NCBI RefSeq assembly: GCF_023701745.1
Contig: NZ_JAJOZB010000001.1
Span: 6,299,501-6,363,500, forward strand
DNA: 64,000 bases
From: Streptomyces sp. RKAG293
Lineage (GTDB): Bacteria > Actinomycetota > Actinomycetes > Streptomycetales > Streptomycetaceae
Reading direction: 5' to 3'
The notes beneath the pieces were generated by a model. It had not been told where the DNA came from. It saw only the letters and a list, made by a program, of their open reading frames with translations, and made no database searches. Both the position numbers and the translations under genes were made by a program. Positions 15,476 through 23,805 of this stretch are shown here, piece by piece. The first letter of the stretch is position 1; each line of letters starts with the position of its first letter.

Positions 15476-16372
15476 TCAGGTCAGGACGACGGAACGGGTG
15501 AGGTTGCGCGGGGTGTCGGGGTTGAGGCCGTTCGCCTCGGCGATGGCGACCGCCAGCCGCTGCACCCGGATCAGATCGGCCAGCGGGTCGGTGCCCGAGG
15601 CCTCCAGCGTGCCGCCGGTGCGCGCCACGTCACCGTCCAGGCCCTCCGGGAGGTCGCCGAAGACCCAGGCGATCCGGTTCGGGCCGGTGATCGAGATGGG
15701 GCCGTGCCGGTACTCCATCGCGGGGTACGACTCGGTCCAGGCGCCCGCCGCCTCCCGCATCTTGAGGCCGGCCTCCAGCGCGATGCCGTAGGACCAGCCG
15801 GTGCCCAGGAAGCTGAACTGCTCGGCGCCCAGCAGATCGGGCGAGAGCACCTCGGCGATGGCGCGGCGCGCGTCGGCGACGGCGGGCGCGATGTCCTCGC
15901 CGAGGTGGGTGCGGAGCAGCGCCAGCACGCTGGTCGCGAAGCGGGTCTGGACGACGGACTTCTCGTCGGCGAAGTCCAGCACGACCAGGTCGTCCACGAG
16001 GTCCACGATCGGGGTGTCCGGATCGCCGATGACCGCCGTGGTCCTGACCGTCCCGCGCGTTCCGCGCATCCCCCGCACCTTGCGGAGCAGTTCCAGCACC
16101 TCGGTGGTGGTGCCGGAGCGGGTGATGGCCACGATCCGGTCGTAGTCGCGGCCGTACGGGAACTCGGAGGCGGCGAAGGCGTCGGTCACACCCAGTCCGG
16201 CGCGCTCGCGCAGCACCGCGTACGACTGGGCCATGAACCAGGAAGTACCGCAGCCCACGACCGCGACCTTCTCCCCGGTGGCGGGCAGCGAGCCCGCGAC
16301 CTCGGGGACGAGTCCGGCGGCGCGCTCCCAGCACTCCGGCTGGGTGGCGATCTCTTCCGCGGTGATCGACAT
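15476..16372 (-). CDS. SIS-domain sugar isomerase/deaminase (AgaS- or GlmS-C-like)
   Basis: A 298-residue double-SIS protein without a glutaminase domain. The first SIS domain has VVGCGTSWFMAQSY and ITRSGTTTEVLELL; the second has FLGTGWSYGIALEAGLKMREA and ESYPAMEYRHGPIS, which is the isomerase active-site region of GlmS/AgaS-like enzymes. It probably acts on a 6-phosphorylated amino sugar. It is the first gene of a two-gene operon with the aldolase, and a DasR-like operator lies 83 bases upstream. Confidence 0.87.
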   Translation of the reverse strand: MSITAEEIATQPECWERAAGLVPEVAGSLPATGEKVAVVGCGTSWFMAQSYAVLRERAGLGVTDAFAASEFPYGRDYDRIVAITRSGTTTEVLELLRKVRGMRGTRGTVRTTAVIGDPDTPIVDLVDDLVVLDFADEKSVVQTRFATSVLALLRTHLGEDIAPAVADARRAIAEVLSPDLLGAEQFSFLGTGWSYGIALEAGLKMREAAGAWTESYPAMEYRHGPISITGPNRIAWVFGDLPEGLDGDVARTGGTLEASGTDPLADLIRVQRLAVAIAEANGLNPDTPRNLTRSVVLT

Positions 16373-16454
16373 GGAGGTGCCGTCCCTTCGTCGTTCCGTC
16401 CGTCAGGTCGGACGGTACTGGATGCCCCGCCCGGAACCGGTGGCGAGGTGGAAA

Positions 16455-16470
16455 AATGGACTAGACCAGA
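16455..16470 (-). promoter_or_regulatory. DasR-like operator (dre)
   Basis: Read on the minus strand the site is TCTGGTCTAGTCCATT. Against the dre consensus ACTGGTCTAGACCACT it matches 13 of 16 bases and 11 of 12 in the core TGGTCTAGACCA. It lies 83-98 bases before the SIS-isomerase start. DasR is the GlcNAc-6P/GlcN-6P-sensing GntR repressor of streptomycetes, so control by amino-sugar supply is likely. Confidence 0.75.
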
Positions 16471-16490
16471 TGGGTGGACCGGGAAACCGA

Positions 16491-16524
16491 CCCGTTGAGT
16501 CGGCCCGTTGAACCGCCCCGTTGA
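16491..16524. repeat. Short tandem repeat, 13-base period, x3
   Basis: CCCGTTGA occurs at 16491, 16504 and 16517, a constant 13-base period, ending nine bases from the stop of the GH35 gene. It is non-coding on both strands as far as I can tell. Confidence 0.75.
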
Positions 16525-16533
16525 ACCGGCCGG

Positions 16534-18333
16534 TCAGCCGAGGTCGGGTTCGGTGCGGATCTCGACGAACGGCCCGGCGTGCCCGTCGAGTTCGAGGACC
16601 GCGATCTCGTTGCGGCCGGGACGCAGCAGCGGCCACGGCACGTAGAGGGTCCGCTGCGGGCCGCGGTCCCAGTAGCGGCCCAGGCAGAAGCCGTTGACCC
16701 AGACGTAGCCCTTGGTCCAGCCGGGCAGCGCGAGATAGCCGTCCGCGGGCTCGTCGACGTCCAGGAAGCCGCGGTGGAACGCGGCGGGAGCGGACGTCCC
16801 GTCCACGCCGTCCGCCCCGGCGGGAGCCGGTCCGCTCGAGGCGGCGGCGGCGCCCCAGGGCAGGCCGTCCGGCGTGCCGTCGCCGAGCGGCACCGGCTCG
16901 GCGGTCCAGCCGTGCAGGTACTGCTGGGTGTGCAGCACGCCCGACACACCCTTGCGGTCGCCGATCGCGGCACCGTAGTTGACCCGGCCCATGGACTCGA
17001 CGAGCAGTTCCAGGCGGGCGGCCGGGCCGGCCACCGCGATCTCGGGCCGCTCGTCGCCGTCGCGTTCCAGTACAGCGGCCGGCACGCCGTCCACGAAGAC
17101 GTGCGCCCGGTCGGCCAGGCCCTCCAGGGTCAGCGGATACGCCTTGCGGGGGCCGGGAATGCTGGTCCGGTACAGCACCAGGCCGTGGGCCAGGCCCAGT
17201 TCCTCGAAGGACGGCGGCACCGGGGAGTGGACGGTGCCGGTCGAGAGCCGCCCGATGACGTCGAACAGCGGCACGGACTCGGTGAGCTCGATCCGGGCGG
17301 GCGCCAGCAGCGGCGGCATCGGGTCGGGGTCCGGCGCCGGCTGCTCGGTGTAGGCGGCGAGCACCTCGCGGAACGCCCAGAACTTGGGGGTCGGGGCGCC
17401 GCGCTCGTCGATCGGGGCGTCGTAGTCGTAGGACGTGATCGTCGGCTGGTAGCCCTCGCCGGTGCGCGGGTCGGCGGTGTTGGCGCCCGCCCAGGTGCCG
17501 AAGTTGGTGCCGCCGTGCGCCATGTAGAGGTTGACCGAGGCGTCGTTCTCCAGGATCTCGCGCAGCGCGCCGGCGGCGTCCTCGGGGGAGCGGACGGTGT
17601 GCTTCTCACCCCAGTGGTCGAACCAGCCGTTCCAGAACTCCATGCACATCGCCGGGTCCTGCGGCCGGAAGCGGCGCAGCTCGCCGAAGGCCTCGGTGGC
17701 ACGGCTGCCGAAGTTGACGGTGGCGAGATGGCCGGGGGCCGCCCCGCCGGTGAGGAAGAAGTCCTCCGGGCCGTCGGAGGTGAACAGCGGGACGTCGATC
17801 CCCCGCGACCGCAGACCGTCGGCGAGGTGCTGAAGGTAAGCGCTGTCTGTACCGAATGAGCCGTATTCATTTTCTATCTGGACCATCAGCACATTTCCGC
17901 CCCTGGTGGTCTGATGGGCCGCGATCATCGGGATCAGCCGGTCGTACCAGCGGTCCACCCGGTCCAGGTACCGCGGGTCGGCCACCCGCAGCCGCAGGTC
18001 GCCGTCGGCCAGCAGCCACCAGGGCAGTCCGCCGTTCTCCCACTCCGCGCAGATGTACGGGCTGGGGCGCACGATCGCGTGCAGGCCGGCCTCGGCGGAG
18101 GCGCGCAGGAAGCCGTCCAGGTCGGCGATGCCGTCGAAGTCGTACGCGCCGGGGCGCGGCTCGTGGAGGTTCCACGGGACGTACGTCTCCACGGTGTTCA
18201 GGCCCATCGCGCGCAGCATGCGCAGCCGGTGCGGCCACTGTTCGGGGAGCGTTCGGAAGTAGTGCAGCGCGCCGGACAGCAGGCGCAGGGGGCGGCCGTC
18301 GAGGGAGAAGCCCTCGGGTGACATCTCAAGCAT
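16534..18333 (-). CDS. GH35 beta-galactosidase
   Basis: A 599-residue glycoside hydrolase family 35 enzyme. The start region SGALHYFRTLPEQWPHRLRM is typical. The acid/base is Glu156 (QIENEYG) and the nucleophile Glu232 (CMEFWNGWFDHWG). C-terminal beta-sandwich domains follow (GYVWVNGFCLGRYW; TLYVPWPLL). There is no signal peptide, so it acts inside the cell on imported oligosaccharides. I chose the ATG at 18333 with GGAGAA upstream; the frame is open far upstream but without support. It is divergent from a PL8 lyase gene and next to an amino-sugar operon. Confidence 0.93.
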   Translation of the reverse strand: MLEMSPEGFSLDGRPLRLLSGALHYFRTLPEQWPHRLRMLRAMGLNTVETYVPWNLHEPRPGAYDFDGIADLDGFLRASAEAGLHAIVRPSPYICAEWENGGLPWWLLADGDLRLRVADPRYLDRVDRWYDRLIPMIAAHQTTRGGNVLMVQIENEYGSFGTDSAYLQHLADGLRSRGIDVPLFTSDGPEDFFLTGGAAPGHLATVNFGSRATEAFGELRRFRPQDPAMCMEFWNGWFDHWGEKHTVRSPEDAAGALREILENDASVNLYMAHGGTNFGTWAGANTADPRTGEGYQPTITSYDYDAPIDERGAPTPKFWAFREVLAAYTEQPAPDPDPMPPLLAPARIELTESVPLFDVIGRLSTGTVHSPVPPSFEELGLAHGLVLYRTSIPGPRKAYPLTLEGLADRAHVFVDGVPAAVLERDGDERPEIAVAGPAARLELLVESMGRVNYGAAIGDRKGVSGVLHTQQYLHGWTAEPVPLGDGTPDGLPWGAAAASSGPAPAGADGVDGTSAPAAFHRGFLDVDEPADGYLALPGWTKGYVWVNGFCLGRYWDRGPQRTLYVPWPLLRPGRNEIAVLELDGHAGPFVEIRTEPDLG

Positions 18334-18528
18334 GAGGGTTCTCCGGTGCTGTGACGTGCTGCTGCGGTTGGCGTCAGCGTGATCGTAAGTGGGCGTTCCT
18401 GTCGCCACAATCCAAAGAATCAAACAGTGTTCAATCCGTTGTGGGGTGTGGAACCCCCGTGGTAGAAACCGCTTACTAGAGAGAAGTGAAGCACACCGCC
18501 GTCTTCGCCCATGGAGGTTCCAACCGCC

Positions 18529-20979
18529 ATGCCCTCCCCCTGGTCCCGCCGGACATTCCTCGCCGGAAGTGGCGCCGCGGCCGTTGCCGCAGGCCTTTCC
18601 GCCGCCTCGCCCGCGAGCGCCGCCTCCTCGCCCGCAAGCACCGCCCCGCCCGCAACCACCGCCCCCGCGGCCACACCCGCCGACGCCGCGCCGGACGCCT
18701 TCGACACCCTGCGGCTGCGCTGGCGCGCCCTCACCCTGGGCGCCGGTTTCGACGCCGCCGCCGAGCCGTACGCGACGAAGCTCGCCACCCTCGGCACCGC
18801 CGCGCGCACCTCGCTGGCGTCCATGGCCCCGGCCACCGGATCGCTCTGGCCCGACCAGCCGCTGAGCAGCACCGCCTCCATCACCGGCAGCTACGCCCGG
18901 CTCAACGAGATGGCGCAGGCCTGGGCCCAGCCCGCCACCGGCTCCACCGCCGATGCCCAGATGATCGCGGCCGTCGTCGAGGGACTCGACCACCTCTACG
19001 GGGAGGTCTACAACGAGAACACCACGCCGTTCCTCCCCAACTGGTGGGACTGGCAGATCGGCAGCCCCCGGCTGCTGCTCGACACGGTGACCGTCGCCTA
19101 CGACGAGCTGAGCGCCGACCGGACCGCCTCCTACCTGCGGGCCGTCGACCACTTCGTGCCGGACTCCGCCGTCGGTTCGTACACCGGCACCAGCACCGGC
19201 GCGAACCGCGTCGACCTGTGCCGGGTCATCGCCACCCGGGGCGTGCTGGGCAAGTCGGCGGCGAAGTTGGTGCTGGCCCGCGACGCCCTGTCGCCGGTGT
19301 TCCCGTACGTGACGACCGGCGACGGGCTGTACGCCGACGGCTCGTTCGTCCAGCACACCTACGTCGCGTACACCGGCTCCTACGGCGAGGTGCAGATCGA
19401 CGGCCTGGCGCGGCTGTTCGCCCTGCTCGCCGGCTCCACCTGGGCGGTCACCGACCCGAACCGGCAGATCATCCTGGACTCGGTCGAGAAGGCGTACGCG
19501 CCCTTCCTCTACAACGGCCTGGTCATGGACTCCGTCTCCGGGCGTGCCATCAGCCGGGGCATCGCCACCGCCGATCCCACCCGCATCCAGGGCGACGACC
19601 ACCGGCGCGGCCACCCGCTGCTCGCCCACATCGCGCTGCTCGCCGAGGGTGCGAGCGCCGCCGAGCGGACCCGCTGGCAGGGGCTGGTCAAGGGCTGGAT
19701 CCAGCGCGACTACTACAGCCCGGTGCTGGCGGACGCCAAGCTCGGCATAGCCGACCTCGCCCGGCTGGAGGCCATCGCCGACAGCGCGGTGACCGCGGTG
19801 CCGGAACCGGTCGCGCACCGGCTCTTCCCCGGCATGGACCGGGCCGTGCACCGCCGCGCCGACTGGGCCGCGTCGATCGGCATGGCCTCGAAGCGCATCA
19901 CGTACTACGAGAACGGCAACGGCGAGAACCTGCGGGGCTGGCACACCGGCTCGGGCATGCTCTCCTGGTGGGGCTCCACCTACGGCAACGGCCAGTACAG
20001 CGACGCCTTCTGGCCCACCGTCGACCCGTACCGGCTGCCCGGCACCACGGTGTCGAAGAAGGCACTCGCGGACGGGGCGGGCGGCGCGTGGGGCGCGGCG
20101 CGGCCGGATGTGACCTGGGTCGGCGGCGCCACGGACGGGGTGTTCGCGGCGGTCGGCCAGCACCTCAAGGGCCTGTCGAGCACGATGAGCGCCCGCAAGT
20201 CCTGGTTCTGTCTGGACGACACGGTCGTCTGTCTCGGCGCGGGCATCACCAGCACCGACGGCACGGCCGTCGAGACCGTCGTCGAGAACCGCAACCTCGG
20301 CGCGACCGGCACCCACGGGCTCGCCGTCAACGGCACCACGCAGTCCACGGCGCTCGGCTGGTCCGCGACGCTGGCCGGCACCACCTGGGCCCGGATCACC
20401 GGCTTCGGCGGCTATGTCTTCCCGGGCGGCGGGGGAGCGACGGTGAAGGCGGTGCGCGAGGCGCGCACCGGCACCTGGGCCGCCGTCAACACGGGCGGCA
20501 CGACCGACGCGCTGACCCGCCGCTACCTCACCCTCTGGCTCGACCACGGGGTGAACCCGACCAACGCCTCCTACGCCTACCTCGTCATGCCGGGCGCGAC
20601 CGCCGCGGCCACCGCGGCCCGCGCCGCCGCCACCGGCTGGCTGGTGACCCTCGCCAACACCGCCGCGCAGCAGGGCGTCTCGGTGCCGTCGCTGGGGTTC
20701 ACCGGGATCAACTTCTGGTCGGCGGGCACCGTCGGCGGCGTCACCGCCTCGATCCCGGCCTGCGTCATGATCCGCGTCAGCGGCAGCACGGCGACGGTCT
20801 GCGTGTCGGAGCCGCCGCGGTCCGGCGCCTCGCTGGACATCACCTGGAACCGGCCGGTGTCCGCCGTCACCGCGAAGGACGCCACGGTCACCGTCACCGG
20901 CACCGGGGCCTCGCTGCGGCTCACCATCGCGCCGGGCACCACCGGGGCGACCCACCGCGCCACGGTGACTCTGGCGTGA
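18529..20979 (+). CDS. Polysaccharide lyase family 8 (hyaluronate/chondroitin lyase type), Tat-exported
   Basis: An 816-residue secreted lyase. SRRTFLAGS at 6-14 is a twin-arginine signal, followed by an Ala-rich hydrophobic stretch and a Pro/Thr/Ala linker to about 55. The alpha/alpha-toroid and beta domains follow. Candidate catalytic residues Asn226 (TGANRVDL), His276 (VQHTYVAY), Tyr285 (GSYGEV) and Arg339 (SGRAISR) are spaced 50, 9 and 54 residues apart, exactly as Asn349, His399, Tyr408 and Arg462 of pneumococcal hyaluronate lyase. NWWDWQIG is the aromatic patch. GGAGG precedes the ATG at 18529; an ATG at 18511 is also in frame. Hyaluronan, chondroitin or xanthan are possible substrates. 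Confidence 0.9.
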   Translation: MPSPWSRRTFLAGSGAAAVAAGLSAASPASAASSPASTAPPATTAPAATPADAAPDAFDTLRLRWRALTLGAGFDAAAEPYATKLATLGTAARTSLASMAPATGSLWPDQPLSSTASITGSYARLNEMAQAWAQPATGSTADAQMIAAVVEGLDHLYGEVYNENTTPFLPNWWDWQIGSPRLLLDTVTVAYDELSADRTASYLRAVDHFVPDSAVGSYTGTSTGANRVDLCRVIATRGVLGKSAAKLVLARDALSPVFPYVTTGDGLYADGSFVQHTYVAYTGSYGEVQIDGLARLFALLAGSTWAVTDPNRQIILDSVEKAYAPFLYNGLVMDSVSGRAISRGIATADPTRIQGDDHRRGHPLLAHIALLAEGASAAERTRWQGLVKGWIQRDYYSPVLADAKLGIADLARLEAIADSAVTAVPEPVAHRLFPGMDRAVHRRADWAASIGMASKRITYYENGNGENLRGWHTGSGMLSWWGSTYGNGQYSDAFWPTVDPYRLPGTTVSKKALADGAGGAWGAARPDVTWVGGATDGVFAAVGQHLKGLSSTMSARKSWFCLDDTVVCLGAGITSTDGTAVETVVENRNLGATGTHGLAVNGTTQSTALGWSATLAGTTWARITGFGGYVFPGGGGATVKAVREARTGTWAAVNTGGTTDALTRRYLTLWLDHGVNPTNASYAYLVMPGATAAATAARAAATGWLVTLANTAAQQGVSVPSLGFTGINFWSAGTVGGVTASIPACVMIRVSGSTATVCVSEPPRSGASLDITWNRPVSAVTAKDATVTVTGTGASLRLTIAPGTTGATHRATVTLA

Positions 20980-21032
20980 CACGCGGCCTAAATGATTCGT
21001 TCACGCGGGCAGCTTGCTCGTAAGGTGCCCGC

Positions 21033-21560
21033 GTGACGGATGACAGGACGCAGGACCACACGCCCACCGGCCGGTACAACGGCAGGCTGGAGATCCGGCC
21101 CGCGGACATCGCGGACGCGGTGGTCATCGCCGAGATCCACATGGCGTCACGCGCGAGCACCATGCCGTACCTCCCCCCGCAGCAGCGGAGCCTGGAGGAG
21201 GTCGCGTGGTGGGTGGAGAACATCGTGCTCACCGAGGGCCAGGCCTGGGTGGCGGTCGACTCCTACGGTGAGGTGCTCGGCTACGCCGCGCTGGAGGGCG
21301 ACATGCTGGAGCAGCTGTACCTGCGGCCGGAGGCCCGCCGCCGGGGCGTCGGCTCGGCGCTCCTCGGCGAGGTGCGGCGCAACAGCCCCGACGGCCTGTC
21401 GCTGCACGTCTTCCAGGCCAACACCGGCGCCCGCGCGTTCTACGAGCGGCACGGCTTCACCGTCCTGGACACCAATGACGGCAGCCGCAACATGGAGAAC
21501 CTGCCGGACATGACGATGCGCTGGATTCCCGGCACGGGCATGGGTACGCGTACGGAGTAG
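21033..21560 (+). CDS. GNAT-family N-acetyltransferase
   Basis: A 175-residue acetyltransferase. The acetyl-CoA-binding motif A is YLRPEARRRGVGSALLGEV (about 98-116), and the C-terminal motif is ANTGARAFYERHGF. The start is a GTG at 21033. It stands alone between the PL8 lyase gene and the malyl-CoA lyase operon. The acceptor is unknown. Confidence 0.88.
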   Translation: MTDDRTQDHTPTGRYNGRLEIRPADIADAVVIAEIHMASRASTMPYLPPQQRSLEEVAWWVENIVLTEGQAWVAVDSYGEVLGYAALEGDMLEQLYLRPEARRRGVGSALLGEVRRNSPDGLSLHVFQANTGARAFYERHGFTVLDTNDGSRNMENLPDMTMRWIPGTGMGTRTE

Positions 21561-21718
21561 GGAGCGCGGGCCGGGGAATGCGGGCCAGGGCGTAGGGTCG
21601 GGCCGCTGACACGCGGTGACCAACGGCACACATACTGGCCGGTAACGTGCGGCAGTGGTGGCCGTAGGGTGATCGCCGTACGCTCCTCCCCACCCTCGAC
21701 CGACATCCGGGAGACCGC

Positions 21719-22780
21719 ATGCGTTCCGCGAAGGACTTCTTCCGCCCGCTGGCCGTAGGGGCTCCGGCCCCGGTACGGGAGGTGCCGTTCCGGCCCTCGC
21801 GGATGATCCACTTCTTCGATCCGGGCAACGAGAAGATGGCTGCCAAGGTCCCCTCCATCGCGCCCCAGGTGGACGTGCTGCTGGGCAACCTGGAGGACGC
21901 CGTCCAGGCCGACCGCAAGGAGGCCGCCCGGAACGGGCTCGTGCGGATCGCCAAGGCGACGGAGTTCGGCGACACCCAGCTGTGGACGCGGATCAACAGC
22001 CTGGACTCGCCGTGGGCGCTGGACGACCTGCTCACCCTGGTCACCGAGATCGGCGACAAGCTCGACGTCATCATGGTGCCCAAGGTCGAGGGCGCCGAGG
22101 ACATCCACTACGTCGACCGGCTGCTGGCGCAGCTGGAGGCGAAGGCCGGCATCACGCGGCCGATCCTGGTGCACGCCATCCTGGAGACCGCGACCGGTGT
22201 CGCGAACGTCGAGGAGATCGCCGGCGCCAGCCCCCGCATGCAGGGCATCTCGCTGGGCCCGGCCGACCTCGCCGCCAGCCGCCGGATGAAGACCACCCGG
22301 GTCGGCGGTGGCCACCCCGGCTACCTGGTCAGGGAGGACCCGAACCCGTCCGACGCCGACGCCCCGCGCGCCACGTTCCAGCAGGACCTGTGGCACTACA
22401 CGATCGCCCGCATGGTCGACGCGTGCGCGGCGCACGGGATCCTGCCGTACTACGGGCCCTTCGGCGACATCCGCGACACCCTCGCCTGCGAGGACCAGTT
22501 CCGGAACGCCTTCCTGCTCGGCTGCGTCGGCGCCTGGAGCCTGCACCCGGTGCAGATCGCCATCGCCAAGAAGGTCTTCTCGCCCGCCCCGGCCGACGTC
22601 GCCTGGGCCCGCAAGGTGATCGACGCGATGGGCGACGGCACCGGCGCCGTCATGATCGACGGCAAGATGCAGGACGACGCCACGTACAAGCAGTGCCTGG
22701 TGGTCTCCGAACTGGCCGACACCCTCGCCGCCCGCGACCCCGAGCTCGCCGAGGCGTACGCCGCGGCAGAGAAGGAGTGA
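21719..22780 (+). CDS. Malyl-CoA / beta-methylmalyl-CoA lyase-type enzyme (HpcH/CitE superfamily)
   Basis: A 353-residue HpcH/HpaI-CitE superfamily enzyme. LLGNLEDAVQADRKEAARNG, VPKVEGAEDIHYVD and SLGPADLAASRRMKTTR are the acidic metal and CoA-binding elements of the Mcl1 class, and the length suits malyl-CoA lyases more than plain CitE. Such enzymes interconvert malyl-CoA or methylmalyl-CoA with glyoxylate plus acetyl- or propionyl-CoA in the ethylmalonyl-CoA pathway of many streptomycetes. It has GGGAGA before the ATG and is followed after five bases by a CitE-like gene. The other pathway genes (crotonyl-CoA carboxylase/reductase, mutase) are not in this window. Confidence 0.82.
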   Translation: MRSAKDFFRPLAVGAPAPVREVPFRPSRMIHFFDPGNEKMAAKVPSIAPQVDVLLGNLEDAVQADRKEAARNGLVRIAKATEFGDTQLWTRINSLDSPWALDDLLTLVTEIGDKLDVIMVPKVEGAEDIHYVDRLLAQLEAKAGITRPILVHAILETATGVANVEEIAGASPRMQGISLGPADLAASRRMKTTRVGGGHPGYLVREDPNPSDADAPRATFQQDLWHYTIARMVDACAAHGILPYYGPFGDIRDTLACEDQFRNAFLLGCVGAWSLHPVQIAIAKKVFSPAPADVAWARKVIDAMGDGTGAVMIDGKMQDDATYKQCLVVSELADTLAARDPELAEAYAAAEKE

Positions 22781-22785
22781 CGACC

Positions 22786-23658
22786 ATGACGGACAGCACC
22801 CTCCGCCCCCGCCGCTCCGTGCTCTACATGCCCGGGGCCAACGAACGCGCGCTGGAGAAGGCCAAGACCCTCCCCACCGACGCGCTCATCCTCGACCTCG
22901 AGGACTCCGTCGCGCCGGACGCCAAGGCCGACGCCCGCAAGCGCGTCGCGGCCGCCGCCGCGTCCGGGGAGTACGGCTACCGCGAGGTGACGATCCGGGT
23001 CAACGCCCCGGACACCGAATGGCACGCCGACGACCTGCGCGCCGCCGCCGAGGCCGGCCCGGACGCCGTCGTCGTCCCCAAGGTCGACTCCCCGGAGACC
23101 GTACGGGCCGTCGAGCGCGCCCTGGAGGCGGCCGGAGCCCCCGACCGCACCGCGATCTGGGCCATGATCGAGACGCCGCTGGCGATGTTCGACGCCCGCG
23201 CCATCGCCGCCGCGAGCGAGCGGCTGACCGTCCTGGTGATGGGCACCAACGATCTGGCCAAGGAGCTGCACGCCGAGCACGTCCCCGGCCGGGCGCCGCT
23301 GCTGACCGGTCTGTCGCTGGCGCTGCTCGCCGCCCGCGCCACCGGCAAGACCATCTTGGACGGTGTCTACAACGACGTACAGGACCTGGCGGGCTTCGAG
23401 GCCGAGTGCCTCCAGGGGCGCCAGTTCGGATTCGACGGCAAGACCCTGATCCACCCGAAGCAGCTGGAGCCCTGCAACCGGCTCTTCGCACCCTCAGACG
23501 ATGCGGTCGCACACTCCCGCCGGATCATCGAAGCCTTCGATCAGGCCACGTCAGAGGGGCGCGGCGTGGTCACGGTCGACGGCCGGATGATCGAGAACCT
23601 GCACGTCGAGGACGCCCGCCGGATCCTCGCGCTGGCCGCGGCGGTCGCCGGACGGTAG
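22786..23658 (+). CDS. CitE-like CoA-ester lyase (possible malyl-CoA thioesterase)
   Basis: A 290-residue CitE-family protein. RRSVLYMPGANERALEKAK opens the TIM barrel; LILDLEDSVAPDAK is the metal site; VVPKVDSPE, MIETPLAMFDA, and FGFDGKTLIHPKQLEPCN are the rest of the family signature. AAGGAG spans the upstream stop, so it is coupled to the Mcl1-like gene. In methylotrophs the equivalent second gene (Mcl2) is a (3S)-malyl-CoA thioesterase; that role is inferred from the pairing. A strong terminator follows. Confidence 0.85.
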   Translation: MTDSTLRPRRSVLYMPGANERALEKAKTLPTDALILDLEDSVAPDAKADARKRVAAAAASGEYGYREVTIRVNAPDTEWHADDLRAAAEAGPDAVVVPKVDSPETVRAVERALEAAGAPDRTAIWAMIETPLAMFDARAIAAASERLTVLVMGTNDLAKELHAEHVPGRAPLLTGLSLALLAARATGKTILDGVYNDVQDLAGFEAECLQGRQFGFDGKTLIHPKQLEPCNRLFAPSDDAVAHSRRIIEAFDQATSEGRGVVTVDGRMIENLHVEDARRILALAAAVAGR

Positions 23659-23675
23659 GGCGAAAGGTACAAAAA

Positions 23676-23708
23676 ACCGGGTCCCGCGTGCCATGCGCGG
23701 GGCCCGGT
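23676..23708 (+). terminator. Hairpin terminator after the lyase pair
   Basis: ACCGGGTCCCGCG and CGCGGGGCCCGGT form a 13-bp stem (one G-T pair) with a 7-base loop, followed by a T-rich TCCTTCTTTGG. Confidence 0.8.
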
Positions 23709-23730
23709 CCTTCTTTGGTTCTGTCGATAC

Positions 23731-23805
23731 CCGCCATGAAGTCGGAGCGGACACTGTACGAAGTGGACCCCCCGTTCGCGGGGGTCCCGCTCGTACTGTC
23801 GATAC
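23731..23805 (+). promoter_or_regulatory. Repeated CTGTCGATAC and a long hairpin before the carboxylase beta gene
   Basis: CTGTCGATAC occurs at 23731-23740 and again at 23796-23805, directly against the ATG. Between them, 23756-23796 can fold: GTACGA pairs with TCGTAC and GGACCCCC with GGGGGTCC across a 3x3 internal loop. No Shine-Dalgarno sequence is seen before the ATG at 23806, so the hairpin and repeats may set transcription or translation of the carboxylase, perhaps on a leaderless message. Confidence 0.5.

Noticed and set aside
18460..18470. TGGTAGAAACC upstream of the PL8 gene as a second DasR site
   Set aside because: Only 10 of 16 bases match the consensus; too weak to call beside the strong match at 16455-16470.
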